A model generated the notes under the pieces. It worked only from the letters and a program-made list of their open reading frames with translations, searched no databases and had not been told where the DNA came from. Positions 1 to 12,880 of a stretch of DNA of 64,000 bases are shown in pieces; the first letter of the stretch is position 1; the number at the start of each line of letters is the position of its first letter. The translations under genes were made by a program, and so were the position numbers. Source of the DNA: Anarhynchus alexandrinus (lineage: Eukaryota > Chordata > Aves > Charadriiformes > Charadriidae). The stretch covers positions 4,031,162-4,095,161 of the forward strand of contig VUYV01000053.1 in NCBI GenBank assembly GCA_008711295.1, given 5' to 3'.

Positions 1-545
1 GACTCAGTGTTTATTAATGTCCTTTACTCAGCATTTGATAGATCCCATCTGAAATGCTGCATCCATTTTTGGGCCCCCCTGTACAAGAAGCATCTTGATC
101 AACTGGAGCTGTTCTAGAGGAGGGCAATCAAGATGGTCTGGTCAGGGCCCAGAGGCCTTGCCCTACAAGAAGAGCCTGCGAGAGTTGAGCCTGTTTAGCT
201 TGGAGAAAGGTTTTGGCGGGACTTAACAGCAGCCTTCCAATACATACATGGAGGCTATCGAGGAGATGGAGCCAGGCTCTTCTCAGTGGCACATGATGGG
301 AGAACAAGGGGCAAAGAGTACGAATTGAAATAAGAGAGGCTCCAGCCAAATAGAGGAAAAGCTTTCACCATAAGGAGAGTCAAGCATTGGAACAACTTGC
401 CCAAGAGACTCCGTGGGGTCTCCATGCTTGGAGGTTTTCAAGACTGACTTTGTAAATCCCTGAGCAATCTGGTCTGAATTCAGTGTTTCTCATACTTTGA
501 GCGTGAGGTTGGACTATAGACCTCCTAAAGCGCCTTCCCCAGGAC
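1..545 (+). repeat. CR1 LINE, old copy, ORF2 C-terminus and 3' UTR
   Basis: The sequence can be followed along the intact CR1 copy at 62590-63157 in this same window. The CCTTTACTCAGCATTTGATA run matches its CTCTACTCCACTCTCGTCAG. AGAGGAGGGCAATCAAGATG near 116 matches AGAGGAGGGCCACGAGGATG. TTTAGCTTGGAGAAAGG near 195 matches TTCAGCCTGGAGAAGAG. The end near 510-545 resembles the usual GGACTAGATGACCTC...CCTTCC segment, but the ATTCTATG tail is lost. Indels and stops break the frame throughout, so this is an old copy. It probably starts upstream of the window. Confidence 0.8.
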
Positions 546-1549
546 CTCCCGTGATCAGCACCATCTTATGTGTGTTACATGTGCAGAGATTGGTGATGAG
601 AAGGAAAACCATGCAGTGAGATTACATCTAGGTTAAAGCTGCATTCCACCTTGTGACAGGTGGCTTTACTGAGTTACAGACTGTTGGCATAAAGTGAAGA
701 GAATCCCTGTTGAGGAGTCAGTTCGGAGTAAAAAAAAAAAAGCATGTCTCCCGCTCCAAGTTCTTCCCATTCTTCCAAGGTACAATGTAGTTTTACATTT
801 CTATGTGTCTTGGGAAGAACCTTTGAGGTCAGAGGAAAGTTTATTAAAATAATAGGTAAGTAAAGGAAAAAATGTTGTAGAAATCACTGTCTGATTTGAG
901 TTTAAAGTAGTTTGAGTTTGTAATACGGTGAATTTATTTGCATTCAAATATCTTGGATTTCTTTTGATATTAACCTTTATTCTTAATTTATTGGCAGTCT
1001 GTTTGTAATTTTTGGCTAAACATTTTCCCATCATCTCTTGCTGATGCATATTTCCAATTTTTACCTTTAGTGTAAAGTCTAGAGGAGTAGAAATAGGAAA
1101 ATATCAGCTGTTAATTCTCCAGAGAGCAGAGGCTGACTTGGTATTTTCTGAGAACTTGGGGGACTTTGTAGTTAGACATAGAGGATCTCTGTATCGAGGC
1201 TTTTGAAAACTTTTCAGTTGATATTTCCTTATATTTTTTCAATTGTGGATGTTTAGAGAAACAGTGGATGGTATTCTGAGTAAAAGAAAATCATTACATA
1301 GTTCTTGGTACAGACATAAACATATTTAATTTTACAAAAGTTTCTTTCCTTGGACATTGTGTTGCTTCTGCATAATGCTTTGTGACATATTTCATGGTAG
1401 TATGTTTAACCTTGGAATTTTAGTGGTTTGTCGGGGAAAACTGTACTGGAAATATATCTTGTAATTCAACTATAGCAAAGCTGTCTTTGGGAGAAAATGG
1501 GATATCTACATATTTATTGTAGTATGTTTTTAGGTCTGAAGTGTTTTGA

Positions 1550-1582
1550 AGTAGCTTAGCTCAGTAGCTTAGCTCAGTAAGC
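1550..1582 (+). repeat. 13-bp tandem repeat, 2.5 copies
   Basis: The unit AGTAGCTTAGCTC occurs twice in perfect tandem (1550-1562 and 1563-1575), followed by a partial AGTAAGC. No function is apparent. Confidence 0.9.
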
Positions 1583-1922
1583 AGAGTTTACTCTGCAATT
1601 TGCATTTTCACATAGCATAGCAAATAAGTGATGTTTGTTCTGCGTAGAGGGTGATAGGGCAGTTTCAGTAGTCTAGAAAGAACTTGTACAGAACAAGATG
1701 GAATTATTCCCTGGACCCTGTGTCCTGGTTTCAGCTGGGATAGGGTTAATTTTCTTCCTAGTAGGTGCTGTGTTTTGGATTTAGTATGAAAATAATGTTG
1801 ATAAAACATACTGGTTTAGTTGTTGCTAAGTAATGTTTATATTAAGTCAAGGACATTTTCAACTTCCCATAGAAGCTGAGAGGGAGCAAAGGAATATTCC
1901 ATACCATAGCCGTCATGCTCAG

Positions 1923-1930
1923 TATATAAA
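1923..1930 (+). promoter_or_regulatory. TATA box of the solo LTR
   Basis: TATATAAA lies just downstream of GTCATGCTCAG, about 200 nt into the LTR, at the position of the U3 promoter in this LTR type. Activity is not known. Confidence 0.6.
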
Positions 1931-2089
1931 TGGGGGTTGGGGTTTTGGGGGGAGCAGAGTCAGAGATCGCTGCTGGGGAACGGGCTGGGCAATCCATCAT
2001 CAGGTGGTGAGACCAGTTGTATTGAATCACTTAATTTTGTATATTCTTTTAACATTATTACTATTATTTTTCTCTTCTGTTACTGTTCT

Positions 2090-2095
2090 ATTAAA
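2090..2095 (+). terminator. ATTAAA polyadenylation signal of the solo LTR
   Basis: ATTAAA lies in CTATTAAACTGTCTTTATC, about 160 nt after the TATA box and before the T-rich stretch. This is the expected place for the R-region poly(A) signal of this LTR. Confidence 0.55.
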
Positions 2096-2259
2096 CTGTC
2101 TTTATCTCAACCCACGAGGTGTTTTCTCTTTTTTCTCCCTCTTTTCTCAACTCTACTGGGGGGATAGAACGGGGAGTGAGCGAACAGCTGTGAGGTTCTA
2201 GTTGCCGGCTGGGATTAAACCACGACAGACAGCCTGGAAAGTATTTTCTCATTGAGGCA

Positions 2260-2440
2260 TGGAGTCCCACAGGGCCAGGATTTTGCATTTGCCTTTGTTG
2301 AATACGTTGGGGTTCCTGATGCAGTCTGTTTCTCCAAGCTGAACAGGGCTCCCGCAGTTACAGTCCTACCACTAGTCTGTCACCGCTCCCTCCCTGCCCC
2401 GGTTGGTGTCATCTGCAACTGTGTCCAAGTTATCAGATGG
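2260..2440 (-). repeat. CR1 LINE fragment, internal ORF2, antisense
   Basis: The + strand reads CCAGGATTTTGCATTTGCC, then TTGTTGAATAC..GGGTTCCTG, then GGTTGGTGTCATCTGCAA. This is the reverse complement of the CR1 ORF2 segment that encodes the 'FADDTKLSG...DLDKLEKWA...FNKAKCKVL' region. The same segment appears in sense at about 12735-12875. The copy is degraded and begins shortly after the end of the solo LTR. Confidence 0.7.
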
Positions 2441-5400
2441 CTTAGCTGAAACAGGAACATAAAGTGGAATTGCAAAGAAGACAGTATCGACAGATTTATT
2501 CAGAAATGTGGATATTTTAAATCTCTTCTATATTTTAATAATCTGTTTACTGCACATATAAATATTGTTGTTCTGTCTTCTTAAGCTTAGAGAAATGCAA
2601 ATGATTATGGGTAAAACATTCAATTTGCAATTGTAAACTGTTGATTTTTTTTTTAAATGCTTTTTTCCTATGTAACTTAACATTACAGGGATGAATGTGT
2701 TGTCTTTCTCTTTGGTTTCATCCCGTCAACTATCTTACAGAAGGAGTTTGTCGCTCAGACAACTGTTTCTCTCACAGGCAATATCACTTTTCTTCATCTA
2801 GTTTTGTATTTGCTTTTTTTTTTTCATGATGTGAAAATACCTAAGAATCTGAAAACAATAATTTAAAGTACACTGTGTGCTTGTCATTGGAGTTTGATTT
2901 TTTTTTTTTTTAAATTAAAAAAAGGCAAAAAAGCGCAACCACTGTGTTGCAAAATGGCCCTACTACTGAGCAAGAAGGGCAGAGATGAATCCCAACACGT
3001 ACCTCACTGAATGACTAGATAGGTCACAGACATCATATGATTAACTTTGTAGTTGGTTTCCTATAAGTAACAGTGCAGAATTGTTTTCCAGCTCTCCTTG
3101 TTCTCCCTGCCCAACATCCTAAGGGTACTTAGTCTGCGAACTGGTTCTGGCTGTCATTCTTCAATCTGGCTGTTGGTAGCTGCAGACTTCTTTCAGTTGC
3201 ACAGAACAACTTCTGCAGTTGCTACTGTGACCTGTTAACAAAACCAAAGTGCATATTTCAGAAATACCTTTTAAAGGACCTTGTTGAAAATAAGTACATT
3301 TTTAAAAATAAAACATTGTCAACATGCTGAGGTGTAGTGTAGGAGGTAGACCTATTTATTAATTGCTGCAAGATCTCCGTCATTTTGATGTAACTGGTGG
3401 CCTGCTTCACAAATCTGCATTCGAAAAAGATAAAGGAGGAAAAAGCAACTAATTTAAAGATACATTTTTCCTTGTAAATATTTGTTATTGATGGGCTGTT
3501 TGCATTTTATTGTAGCATTGTTTTCACTACTCCATCCAGTCACTTGGTTTCTTTATCGCATGTAGAACCAGATATGCAGTATGTTGGTTTTAGTAATCGC
3601 TGTGCCTTGGTTTATGGTATTAGTCAACAGCATCTGCTTTATAGCCATGTGCAGTGTTCCTAGAAACCTCCAGAAGAAGATGCCACTTCTAGCTCACCAA
3701 ATCTATTGGTCAAAAGTTATTAGGGGCCTGGAAGTTCTTCCCTGTATGCCTGCTATCAGCCTATCTAGAAACAGAATATATGCTTCATTAACTCGAGGGA
3801 GCTGTTCTTATTATAAATAATTTTTGTTAGTAGACGGTGTGTTTGTTAGGAATTTTGTAGGTGAGCTTGGATGTCTACTGAAAATGCATTGCAGGTAAAA
3901 AAGGCAAACTTAATACAGTTGGTCTGAATGTGTTTTCACATTTTGTTCCAGAAGGAGTGTATATCTTCCATGGGAGATGAGGGAGGTTGTTGTCTACAGA
4001 GTGGTCTTTCTTTTCACCACACATGTATCGCTTGGAGTTATGGCACTTAGAATATGTGAAACGGCAGCTGTGAAGGCTGGAGAAATAAATTAGTCTGCTT
4101 TATCACATAATCATTTAATTTTTGGGAAAGGAAACCCCAAAGCAGAAATTTGTTTCATTGTCAGTGTGTCAGCTTGCTCATTTTCTTACCTCTTCTATCA
4201 CAGACGTTTAATTGTGGCAAATAGGCAAATATTTATTTTGTTCTTAATTTTTAAAAACTTTTAAAACTCCTTAACAAGCCTAATGGACATAACAATGTGA
4301 TTTTTGTATTGCCTTTAAATTTTTGAGAGTGATTTTTAATCACAGGTTGAACTTTGAACTCTGATTTGATTATGCAACATTATTTGTATATATATTTTTT
4401 TAACTTCAGGAAATGATGTGAAAGATGAAGCCATAATGTTTTGCAGTTATCTATTATCTATATCGTATGGATTTATTTTTAATAACTATTTTTTCAAACT
4501 ATCAAACGAATGTTCAAAATTTAAGTGACTCCATCTATTGCAAGAGCTTTTAAAATTAAAATAACTATGTTGGGGAAGTGGGTGTTTTTCTCCATAAAGG
4601 TCTTAAATGCTTTCTCTTTTAATCTTTAGTATCAGTATGTTTTGTGTTTACAAAATGCCTATTAAAATTTTTGCAGGAATTGCTTTGAAAGATATCTAGA
4701 TACCTTAAAGATGCAAATTGTGAAAATGTATTTTTGCATCTTATAAAATAAACTGATGTTTTCCTCCAGTTGAAAATAAGTGTCTTTTTAATGTGCCATC
4801 CTGAAAACGTGTTATTGAAAAGGAAAGTGAAAATATCTAAATGTTTATACTCCATTTATTAGTACTGGAAGATTTCTTTTAACACAGAAAGAGAGTTCTC
4901 GGAGAGCTTTAGGCTGAGACTGTTTTCCAGTGTAATTTGCCTTTCAGTAATTTCAATGAATAGGTTCCATGAAGGAAATGAGAACGAAACTTAAACACGC
5001 ACCCGCTCCAAACCCCCAAACAAGAATGTGATGTAGATAAAGGCAACTTTATGGATAATCTACAGTTCATGTAAATATTTTTCTGAAATCTGTAGTGTTT
5101 CTGTGTTTTATTTCATGTGAGGTTTGCAGGGAGAACCTGACTGGGGCTTCACCAGATAGTTATGCATGGAGGTATTTATCTGACAGACTGCTTGACTTTT
5201 TAAACTCTTCTCATTGTTATAATGCAGTCCCAGCTGTAATGTGGAATGCAGCATGAGCTTCCGGGAAGTACTCAAACACTGCTTTAAAAAATGCCTAAAT
5301 AGGAGTATCATCAGTTGGTGACTAAGGGTAACTGAACTCAGCTTAGCAATTCTTTAATTCTTTTGTTTTCCTGTCCTGCGGTGAGACGTGGTCTTGGCAA

Positions 5401-6446
5401 TGGGTGTTGTGGTAAAGGAAAGGAAAGGTGAACGCAGCTTATAAAGCAGGAACTGCAGGAGGCTATGTTTGTTTCTCTTACTTGTTTTGTAATGAAATCT
5501 GTTGTTTCAGTGAATAAGCAAGAGGCAATGACATGCAGAATTGCACGTTCTAGTGAGATACTGACCTGCCAAGATTCCTTTCATTTACAACATATTCCAG
5601 AAAAAACTTTTGACCAGAAGCATCATGTTACTACTTAGTAAGCTCATCTTAGAATAAGAGAATCCAGCATTTCTGAAACTACAGTTTAACAGCTTAGTGT
5701 AAGAGGTTGGTGTGGTTATAATCGGAAGAGTTGCTTTGTTTATGTACTGTTGTAAAATTCAGTATTTTACATGTTGATTTAGTTACTGCACTATATACTA
5801 TTTATAGTTACACTATTTGTTCATATTGTAGTTAAGTTTTTAAAATTCATTTCACTTTCTCCACTACTGTTAAGACCTTTCATGTGAAAGAAGGTACCTA
5901 TTATTTCTCTTTGCACCGTGAGGGCTTTTTTGGCACTGTTACACTGATGATGCATTTGAGTTAGAATTCGTTGCAGTTCATAGCTGTACTTTCCTGATGG
6001 TAAATTAAGTACCGATGTCTTTTATTTAAGTGAGTAGCAATGTTTTCATGACACATAAAAATTTATAGCTGTGCATACTAGCTGCTTACATACTTCTAGT
6101 CATACGCTTTCTGCTCACATATTTCTAGTAATTAAGAACACAAACTCCAGCAGGAAAGACATCATTACTACATAAAAATATACTAAGTGATTTAATAAGT
6201 ACTGTACATGTCGGGCCTTAATTGCACAGGTGATTATAACTCTGTATGGAGAGTGAAATGGTCACTTTTTATTTAGATACGATCTAGTGCATTCTAGTGC
6301 GTTTTGTATTAATAAAACTGAAGGTAGCATCAAATCTTTCAAGTGTGTGCACTGAAAGGATAGAAGAACTTATCAGAACAACTAATTAAACAGCAGGGGT
6401 TTTTTCTAAGTGAGATGAACAAGATACCAAAGAAGTTTTTAATGGT

Positions 6447-6500
6447 TCCACAAAAGAAAACTGTGCCTCGTGAATCTTTTCATGTTTGAGTGCACATTTG
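6447..6500 (+). repeat. CR1-like ORF2 fragment, short
   Basis: CCACAAAAGAAAACTGTGCC then TCGTGAATC and TTTGAGTGCA matches, with few changes, the start of the long CR1 at about 6940 (CCACAAAGGAAAAACTGTGC, CTCGCTAATC, CTGAGTGCAT). Both resemble the CR1 ORF2 segment that reads 'GK..CLTNLL.F.E' upstream of the reverse transcriptase core. After about 6500 the similarity stops, so this is either a second copy or a local duplication. Confidence 0.6.
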
Positions 6501-6934
6501 GAACTGGATCCAGCTGTACTGCAGATGGAGAGGCTGCCCAGTCCGTGCAGCTGATCCCTTTATCTTGTGACCTGGAGTGTGTGACACATAGGATAAGGGA
6601 TTCATTCCTCTCTCCTGCATTCCATTTCAGTAAATCCTGCCATGCCTGTCACCTCATCCTANCAACGTACGCAGAAAGAAGGATGCATCCTGCTGACATG
6701 CTCTTCCTTTTCCAGGAACTGACGTTCACCTTGACTGACAAACACAAGGGATATTAAGTTTTTAATAGTTGTGTGAAATAAAATAAAAAGGAGGAGGGGG
6801 ACGGCAGTATTTGAGAATTTGAAGAGTAACTCCAGTTACAGTCTAGAAGCTTTTTCATGTTTTAATTAGACTACTAATTAAAATATGCAATTTTAAAAAA
6901 CTGTAACTGACCAAAATACATAACAAAATTCTCT

Positions 6935-8110
6935 TGCTTCCACAAAGGAAAAACTGTGCCTCGCTAATCTATTAATATTCTCTGAGTGCATAAACCAAAC
7001 AGCTGAAGTCACTGACATCGTTTATTTGAAGATTCCAAGTCCTTTGCCAAACCCCTTCAAAATAGGTCAAGGAAATTACAAGGCAAGGGGCAGTCAGGAA
7101 TCAGGTGGTGACCAAGAGAGCTGCAGGAAAACAACAGGTTACCATAAGTGTTCACCACAGCAGAAGTGTTCCTTGTTAGAGATGAGAATGTTTATATACA
7201 GTAAATATTAGGGATAGGATTAGCAAAATTGCAGATACTGGAATTCTTTAGTTAGGATCAGAGAAAACTGGTGGGGGAGTTTTGGGGGAGCCAATTAGTT
7301 GGATGAATAGCAAGACGGCAGATGAAATTCTATGCTGATGAATGCAAAAGCACGCATATTGAAGGAAGTCATTTGAGCTATGCAAAAGCTTTACTGTGTT
7401 ATGAATTAATTTTACAAATTTAGAAGACATTAAACAACATTTTGGACAGCAGAGTTGAAGATCTCTGGCTCGGTAAGCAGTAGTGGCCAAAAAAAGCGAA
7501 AGCTAAAATGTGTTAAGAATACCATTATGGAAATAAAACACATAAACCAGTAGTTCCACTGTTGCCTGGAACCACAGAAACAAGAAATTTGGGAATGATT
7601 ACTAGAATGGTAAGGTAGATGAAAAGCTTGTGGAGGTCTGTATGGGGGAATCTGAACATTTGGACCATTTTGCCTTGAGAAGTAGCTGTTTGAAGTTTGG
7701 GAAAAGTACAAAGACACCTTTCTGCTCATGTTGAGCAGGGGCAGTCAGTAGAACAGACAACTTGCGAGTGCAGACACCCCCACCCCGCTTCCCCTTAGCT
7801 AATGCACTGTGAAGTGCGCAGCTACGTTCTGCCAACCGTTCCCAGGGGTTTATTATGGAGGTCAAGAACTTCATTAGATTTAAAAAGAATTCTTGGTAGA
7901 TCCATGAACGTAGGCAGTAGTAATGGCTCAAAAGAACAAAATCTGGAAAGGTTGTAACTTCTCTGCTTGTGCAAGAAGTCCAACACCTCATCACTAATAG
8001 GTGGAGGGAAGCATTTATTAGGACTTATTCCATTGCAGCACAGTAGCTGGGCTTTTTCTTTGTCAGGTGGCACTGAACCACTACTCAGATTTGAAATAAG
8101 AATGACAAGT
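6935..8110 (+). repeat. Ancient CR1-type LINE, RT region to 3' end
   Basis: Landmarks of the older (reptile/CR1-L-like) CR1 lineage appear in order. There is an 'IVYLDFQKAFDKVPH'-like segment near 7014-7065 and a 'KFADDTKL'-like segment (TTAGCAAAATTGCAGATACT) near 7220. A 'WQMKFNVDKCKVMHIG' segment (AGATGAAATTCTATGCTGAT) lies near 7319-7360. A 3' part around 7870-8070 includes AGATTTAAAAAGAATTC, GTAATGGCTCAAAAGAACAA and TTATTCCATTGCAGCACAGT. All frames are broken. The short minus-strand open frames over 7430-8154 are shadows of this repeat. Confidence 0.75.
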
Positions 8111-11100
8111 AGCCAAGTTGTTTTGAATTGCAGATTGTGTACCTTTTCTATCAAATCACCTTTTGTTTCTTGAATGTTTTACAGAAAAATATTATTTGAA
8201 AGGTTTGAAAACGTTGTATATATCTTTTCTCATCTTCTGGAATCTGGTATATTGTTATCTCTTGTATAACAAAGAGGTAGATTGGCAAGTCTGAAGACAA
8301 AAATTGGAAGCAATGTTAAATGCTCAGAAAAACATTTTTTTGAACAAGATTAAGTAGTTGTAAGATCCTGTGATGTGTGTAGGAGAATAACAAGTTCCTT
8401 CTTTTCACCAATAGATTATTATATTTCCATTTTTATATGGAAGCATTCACTGTAGTTGAAGGATTTGCAGGTTAGTGAACACAACCTTTTAGTTCTGCAG
8501 AAGTAAATTTTTTCAAATCCTATAACTCAGATAAATTTAATTTTGGATAGAAATTCCATATGTAGAGGAATGGCTTTTTTTTTTAATTTAAAAACAAACA
8601 AGAAGTCAGAGCCAAACAGAAAAACCCCACTAATTCTGTCACAGCTCTGAAAAGAGTACTTTATTTCAACAGGTAATAATCAGTGGTGTAAGGAAATATT
8701 TCTTTTGTACATAAGTCTTGCCACTTCAAAGATAGCTAATATAATTGCTTGGGAAGCAATTTGTTATCCTAATTATTTGATGATGATTGTTTATAGTACT
8801 GACAATTAAATGTCACTGTGTGTCTCTTAATTGTATTTGCCATAGTTTTGTAACAGCCTGTATGATTATATATTTGCAATGTAGTACCTATGTGGCACTC
8901 GGGCAGGAGTTGGGCATTGTGTACGTACACTGTTAGCCTACCTCCTCACTTTCTTTTTCAATACTCATCTTTGTGCCTTGGAGACTGGTGGTGGCCTTTT
9001 GATTTATAAGCCAGAGTTTATTAGAGGAATTGTATCTGAGCGTCTCATGATTAATAAGTGTTCTTCCTGCTTGGAACAAGTGAAGCAGATGTCATATTAA
9101 GAATTACAGTGCTAATTAATGGATGTAGTGCTTCTGATTTAAATCATGTCTACAAGTAATTCCTCTGTAATACTGAACAAGCTTGGTAGGTGCATAGAAA
9201 TAAATTTGGGCTTCACAGTGAATTTTAGGGAACAGCAAAACGCAGCTAATACGCTAGTCTGAGGAGCAGAAGAATTATCTTGAAAAGACTTTCTGGCTCA
9301 ACCACATTTCTGCTAACAGATACTTAGCAGTCACCTTCTCAACATTGAGAATGATTGTTATAAAAAAAATGCTAACTACCGTGGCTAACTACCAATTCAA
9401 GATCCTCACTTGGCAACATTGCCAAAAAAATAAACGATCACAAAGATACACGTGATACTGTCTTGCTTTACTAAGTGATGCAAATGATTGTAGATAAAGC
9501 AGGTAATTCTGAGATAAATGTATCTGTTACTGATGATTCTGTTGTACATATTTTTATGGCATAGATGGAATAAGCATTGGTTTGTTTTCTAGAAATTATA
9601 TGGTTTTGAGGAGAAACTGGCTTTGCAGCGGTTTCTGCAGGAAATTACTTTGGAATCAGTGTGATTGATTAGATAAATACTAATGACTGAGAATAATTTC
9701 TCATTATTAAAAATAAATGTTCTTCATATGTTTCTAGGTGATAGAGGATTTTAGGTTTTGGATTTCTAAAAATTTTTATCATAAATGGAAACTTTTCATA
9801 TTTAGTGTGTGTGTTGGTGACGTTCTTGTGCTTGAAGGTGTAACTAGTGAAATAAAAGCTTGGAAAAGCCAGTGCTGCTGCTTGATTTTGATCCAAGGCT
9901 AATATACTGTTTGCCAACTTTCATTTCTGAATGTGGTTTTTTTTTCACCTAGTGTGTTTCACTTTGCTAATTAATTTTAAGTTTTATTATGCTAACATTT
10001 CTTCTATGTGTATCTCTTCAAAAGAAGTTGTTAGGACTCACAGTCTTTGGTTCTGGGAATTGCTGGGACTGTAGCTCTTGCACACTTACCATTAAGGATG
10101 GCCTTCACTCTTAAAATCCTTTTGTAATATAATGAGTAGGTATGTAAGGAGCAGAGTGACCACTTTAATTTTTCCAGTCGTTAATGTAGCGGTATGGGAT
10201 AGCAGACAAAGACACCATTTCGCATAAAACTGCCATGGAATGAGAAGATCACCTTAAAATACAGACCAAGGTGTTGTAGCCCTTTCTGTTCTGAAGTCAA
10301 GAAAAGGAGTAAGAAGGAACGCATCAAGAAAACTTGTGTCAATCATCAAATGATTCCAATAGTTACACAAATACCAGAGCTCCGTATTTGGCATGCGAAG
10401 GTAAGCGGTGGTTGGAGGATATTGTTGTACAAAGCGTTCTGGCCATGAAAGATGTGGGTAGCTGGCAATATCTGTGTAGTTCTGCCGTCCTGGTCATTGG
10501 GTTGTTGTTCCATTATCCTCACATTATTTTAAGAAACTCAGGTTGCAGTTTACCCCCAGGGAGGGTAATATTTAATGAATAAGATTATTCCCATTCTCAG
10601 GCTTGATGAATCCTTCTATTCAGGGTTGTACACCTATATTTGATATCCCCAAAGTCAGGTTGCTTTTCAAAAATCTCTTTCCTGCATTCCACAGCATGGA
10701 TTATCATGTAGTTTACCGACATGTCTAGAACATGTTTTTCTGAAAAGCAAAGCCTGCTTATCATGAACAAAAAGTGCAAACCTAGTAGCAAGTGCAGAGA
10801 TTTGCAGTTAGGGCTTAATGTTCCCAGTTGTTTACACAGAGTGCTCAGCTAGTATAGTACATCACCTTCCCTTTTCAAGAGCTGTGGACTTTCTTTGAGC
10901 TCCCTGAATGCCCCCATCAGTTATCTCAGCTTTTCATTCTGAATTGAGCTGTTTGATGCTTTGTGTCTTAAGGAAGCAACTCCTCTGAGCAGCTTCCTAT
11001 GCTTCTCCTTAGATAGCTTCCCCTACTTAGGTTGTCATGGGTTTCCTGAAGAGGATATTGGGTCCGTCTCTTTGTGCCTAAAGCTAGATGTCTAAAATAT

Positions 11101-12639
11101 CAATCCTTTTTGATGTTGGTGATAACTGTAATAAGGGAAGTTTTTCTGTAGGGAGAGAGGAGGTTATGGCAGCATGATACTGTCCCAGAGGCTGCAAGTT
11201 AAAAATGGAACCAAACAGAAAAGCCTACCATCACCAGCCAGAAAACCCTTAAAAATCCGCAAGACTTTTCCAAGCCTCATTAAGCTTGGCAACAATTGGT
11301 GAACTTAAAGGTGTGTATATAATGCACGTGCCAAAACAGTGGCATGTATGTGCAGATAAGTATGAAGTATTTAACAGTTAGCATCTCTATTGGGCAGTAC
11401 AACAGCATTGGTAAGCTATAGGTAGCAGGTTAGTTCAGTTGGATGGTCTCCTGAATTTTGGTATCAATTCTATTATTTGGCTAAGTGTGTACAAGGAGCT
11501 ATGTTTGTTTGTGTGATAAAGAAACTCTTTTGCTTATAAAGCTGAATTCAATTTATATATGCTTATGTGTGTTTAAATCATGCAGAAATGATCAGTCTTT
11601 GTGAATTGTCACCTGTTTTTAGTTAGAGGAAGTCTAAGGTTGTCTGAAATTACATATTTTCAGGCCTCATTTTCTTTGGCAAAAATGCAGGCAGGAGATG
11701 CATATTTGTCTGTCGTAAGTATACTGACTGCTTACATTTAGGCACCTTCTTAAATTCTTGTATACATTGTATTTAACTATGTAGTAAAACTTTTCAGTCT
11801 TCATTAGAAGACTAAATATTTTCCTCTGGGTAGCCGGTTAACGTCTTTATGCTCTTGTGAGTGTATGAATTTCAGTTCTGTCATCAAGAACACTGCTTTC
11901 TGAATCATGTTCAAATCAGAGTATCACACACTACCTTTGATTCAGTTGACAAATTTAGGATATGAGAATACATCTCTGTGTAATTTCACTTATGTTGGCC
12001 TCTTTAATCCAGAATCTGTATTAATACTAACACTTGAGGGTTTTTTAAAGCATTATAGTTACATAAAAAAACCCATTCATCCTTTCTGTATTGTATCAAT
12101 TTTTGGCAAAAGTGACCTTTACTAAAAGTGCTCTGCTAATTAAAAATGACATCTCTGTTTAAATGCGTATGGTACTTTATCTTGTACAGACTAGTGATTT
12201 GTACTGAGGCGGTCATATTAACGTATTCATGCCAGTAGCATATTTTTAAGCATATATATTGCTTGGAGGATTAAGTGTTCCTTATCTTATATCATGGAGC
12301 TCTTCATAAAACAAACAAACAAACTTCAAGGTTTGGAATGTAGTCTCTAGTATCACATTGCCTCTTTGTCTCTGTACTGCTTATGCAACTGCTTATGCAT
12401 TGTGCTTTTTTTAGTCCAAGGAATGTATGGTGGTTAATTTAAACTTTTGTTTTCAATTTATTTGTTTTATAAGTATAACCCAATTATTTGTCCTTCTGAA
12501 AAAGAAGAAACTAAAGATACATAGACAGCCATTAGAACTATGCTTTTAAAAATCTGATATCAGTGTGCATGGTAAATCCTAGTAAAAATTACAATTCAGT
12601 GAATTATACCCTGCGTCTCTATTTTTGATGCTGAAACTT

Positions 12640-12880
12640 GTCAGAGAAGATCCCTGTTGACTGGAGAAAGAGATATGTTTTAACCATCATCAAAAACTGT
12701 AAAAAAACAATGTCTGGAGGAGGCAGACTCCATCACAATCTGATTTGCAGATGGTGTCAAACTAAGGGGTGCAGTGTGATGCACTTGAGAGCAGATGTCA
12801 TTTGGATGAACCTGGACAGGCTGGAGGAATGGACTGACAGGAACCTCAGGAAATTCAGCAAGAACATACAGAAAAACTTT
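12640..12880 (+). repeat. CR1 LINE fragment, internal ORF2
   Basis: TTTGCAGATGGTGTCAAACT near 12743, followed by GGATGAACCTGGACAGGCTG and GGAACCTCAGGAAATTCAGC, aligns with the CR1 ORF2 segment that encodes 'FADDTKLSG...DLDRLEEW...NLRKFN'. The flanks on both sides are less clear. The 111-codon open frame over it is a remnant of ORF2, not a host gene. Confidence 0.7.

Larger units (their letters stand above)
1721..2227 (+). mobile_element. Solo LTR of an avian endogenous retrovirus
   Basis: The element starts TGTCCTGGTTTCAGCTGGGA and ends GGGATTAAACCACGACA, giving the TG...CA termini of an LTR. It carries a TATA box, an ATTAAA signal and a T-rich region before the 3' end, in LTR order U3-R-U5. 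No second LTR and no gag, pol or env reading frame follows, so it is a recombined solo LTR. I know this sequence type as a common LTR in neoavian genomes, probably ERVL-like, but I cannot fix the family name. No convincing target-site duplication flanks it. An antisense CR1 fragment begins within about 40 nt of its 3' end. Confidence 0.85.

Noticed and set aside
7430..8154. Minus-strand open frames of 99-130 codons
   Set aside because: They lie antisense over an ancient CR1 whose sense-strand landmarks explain the sequence.
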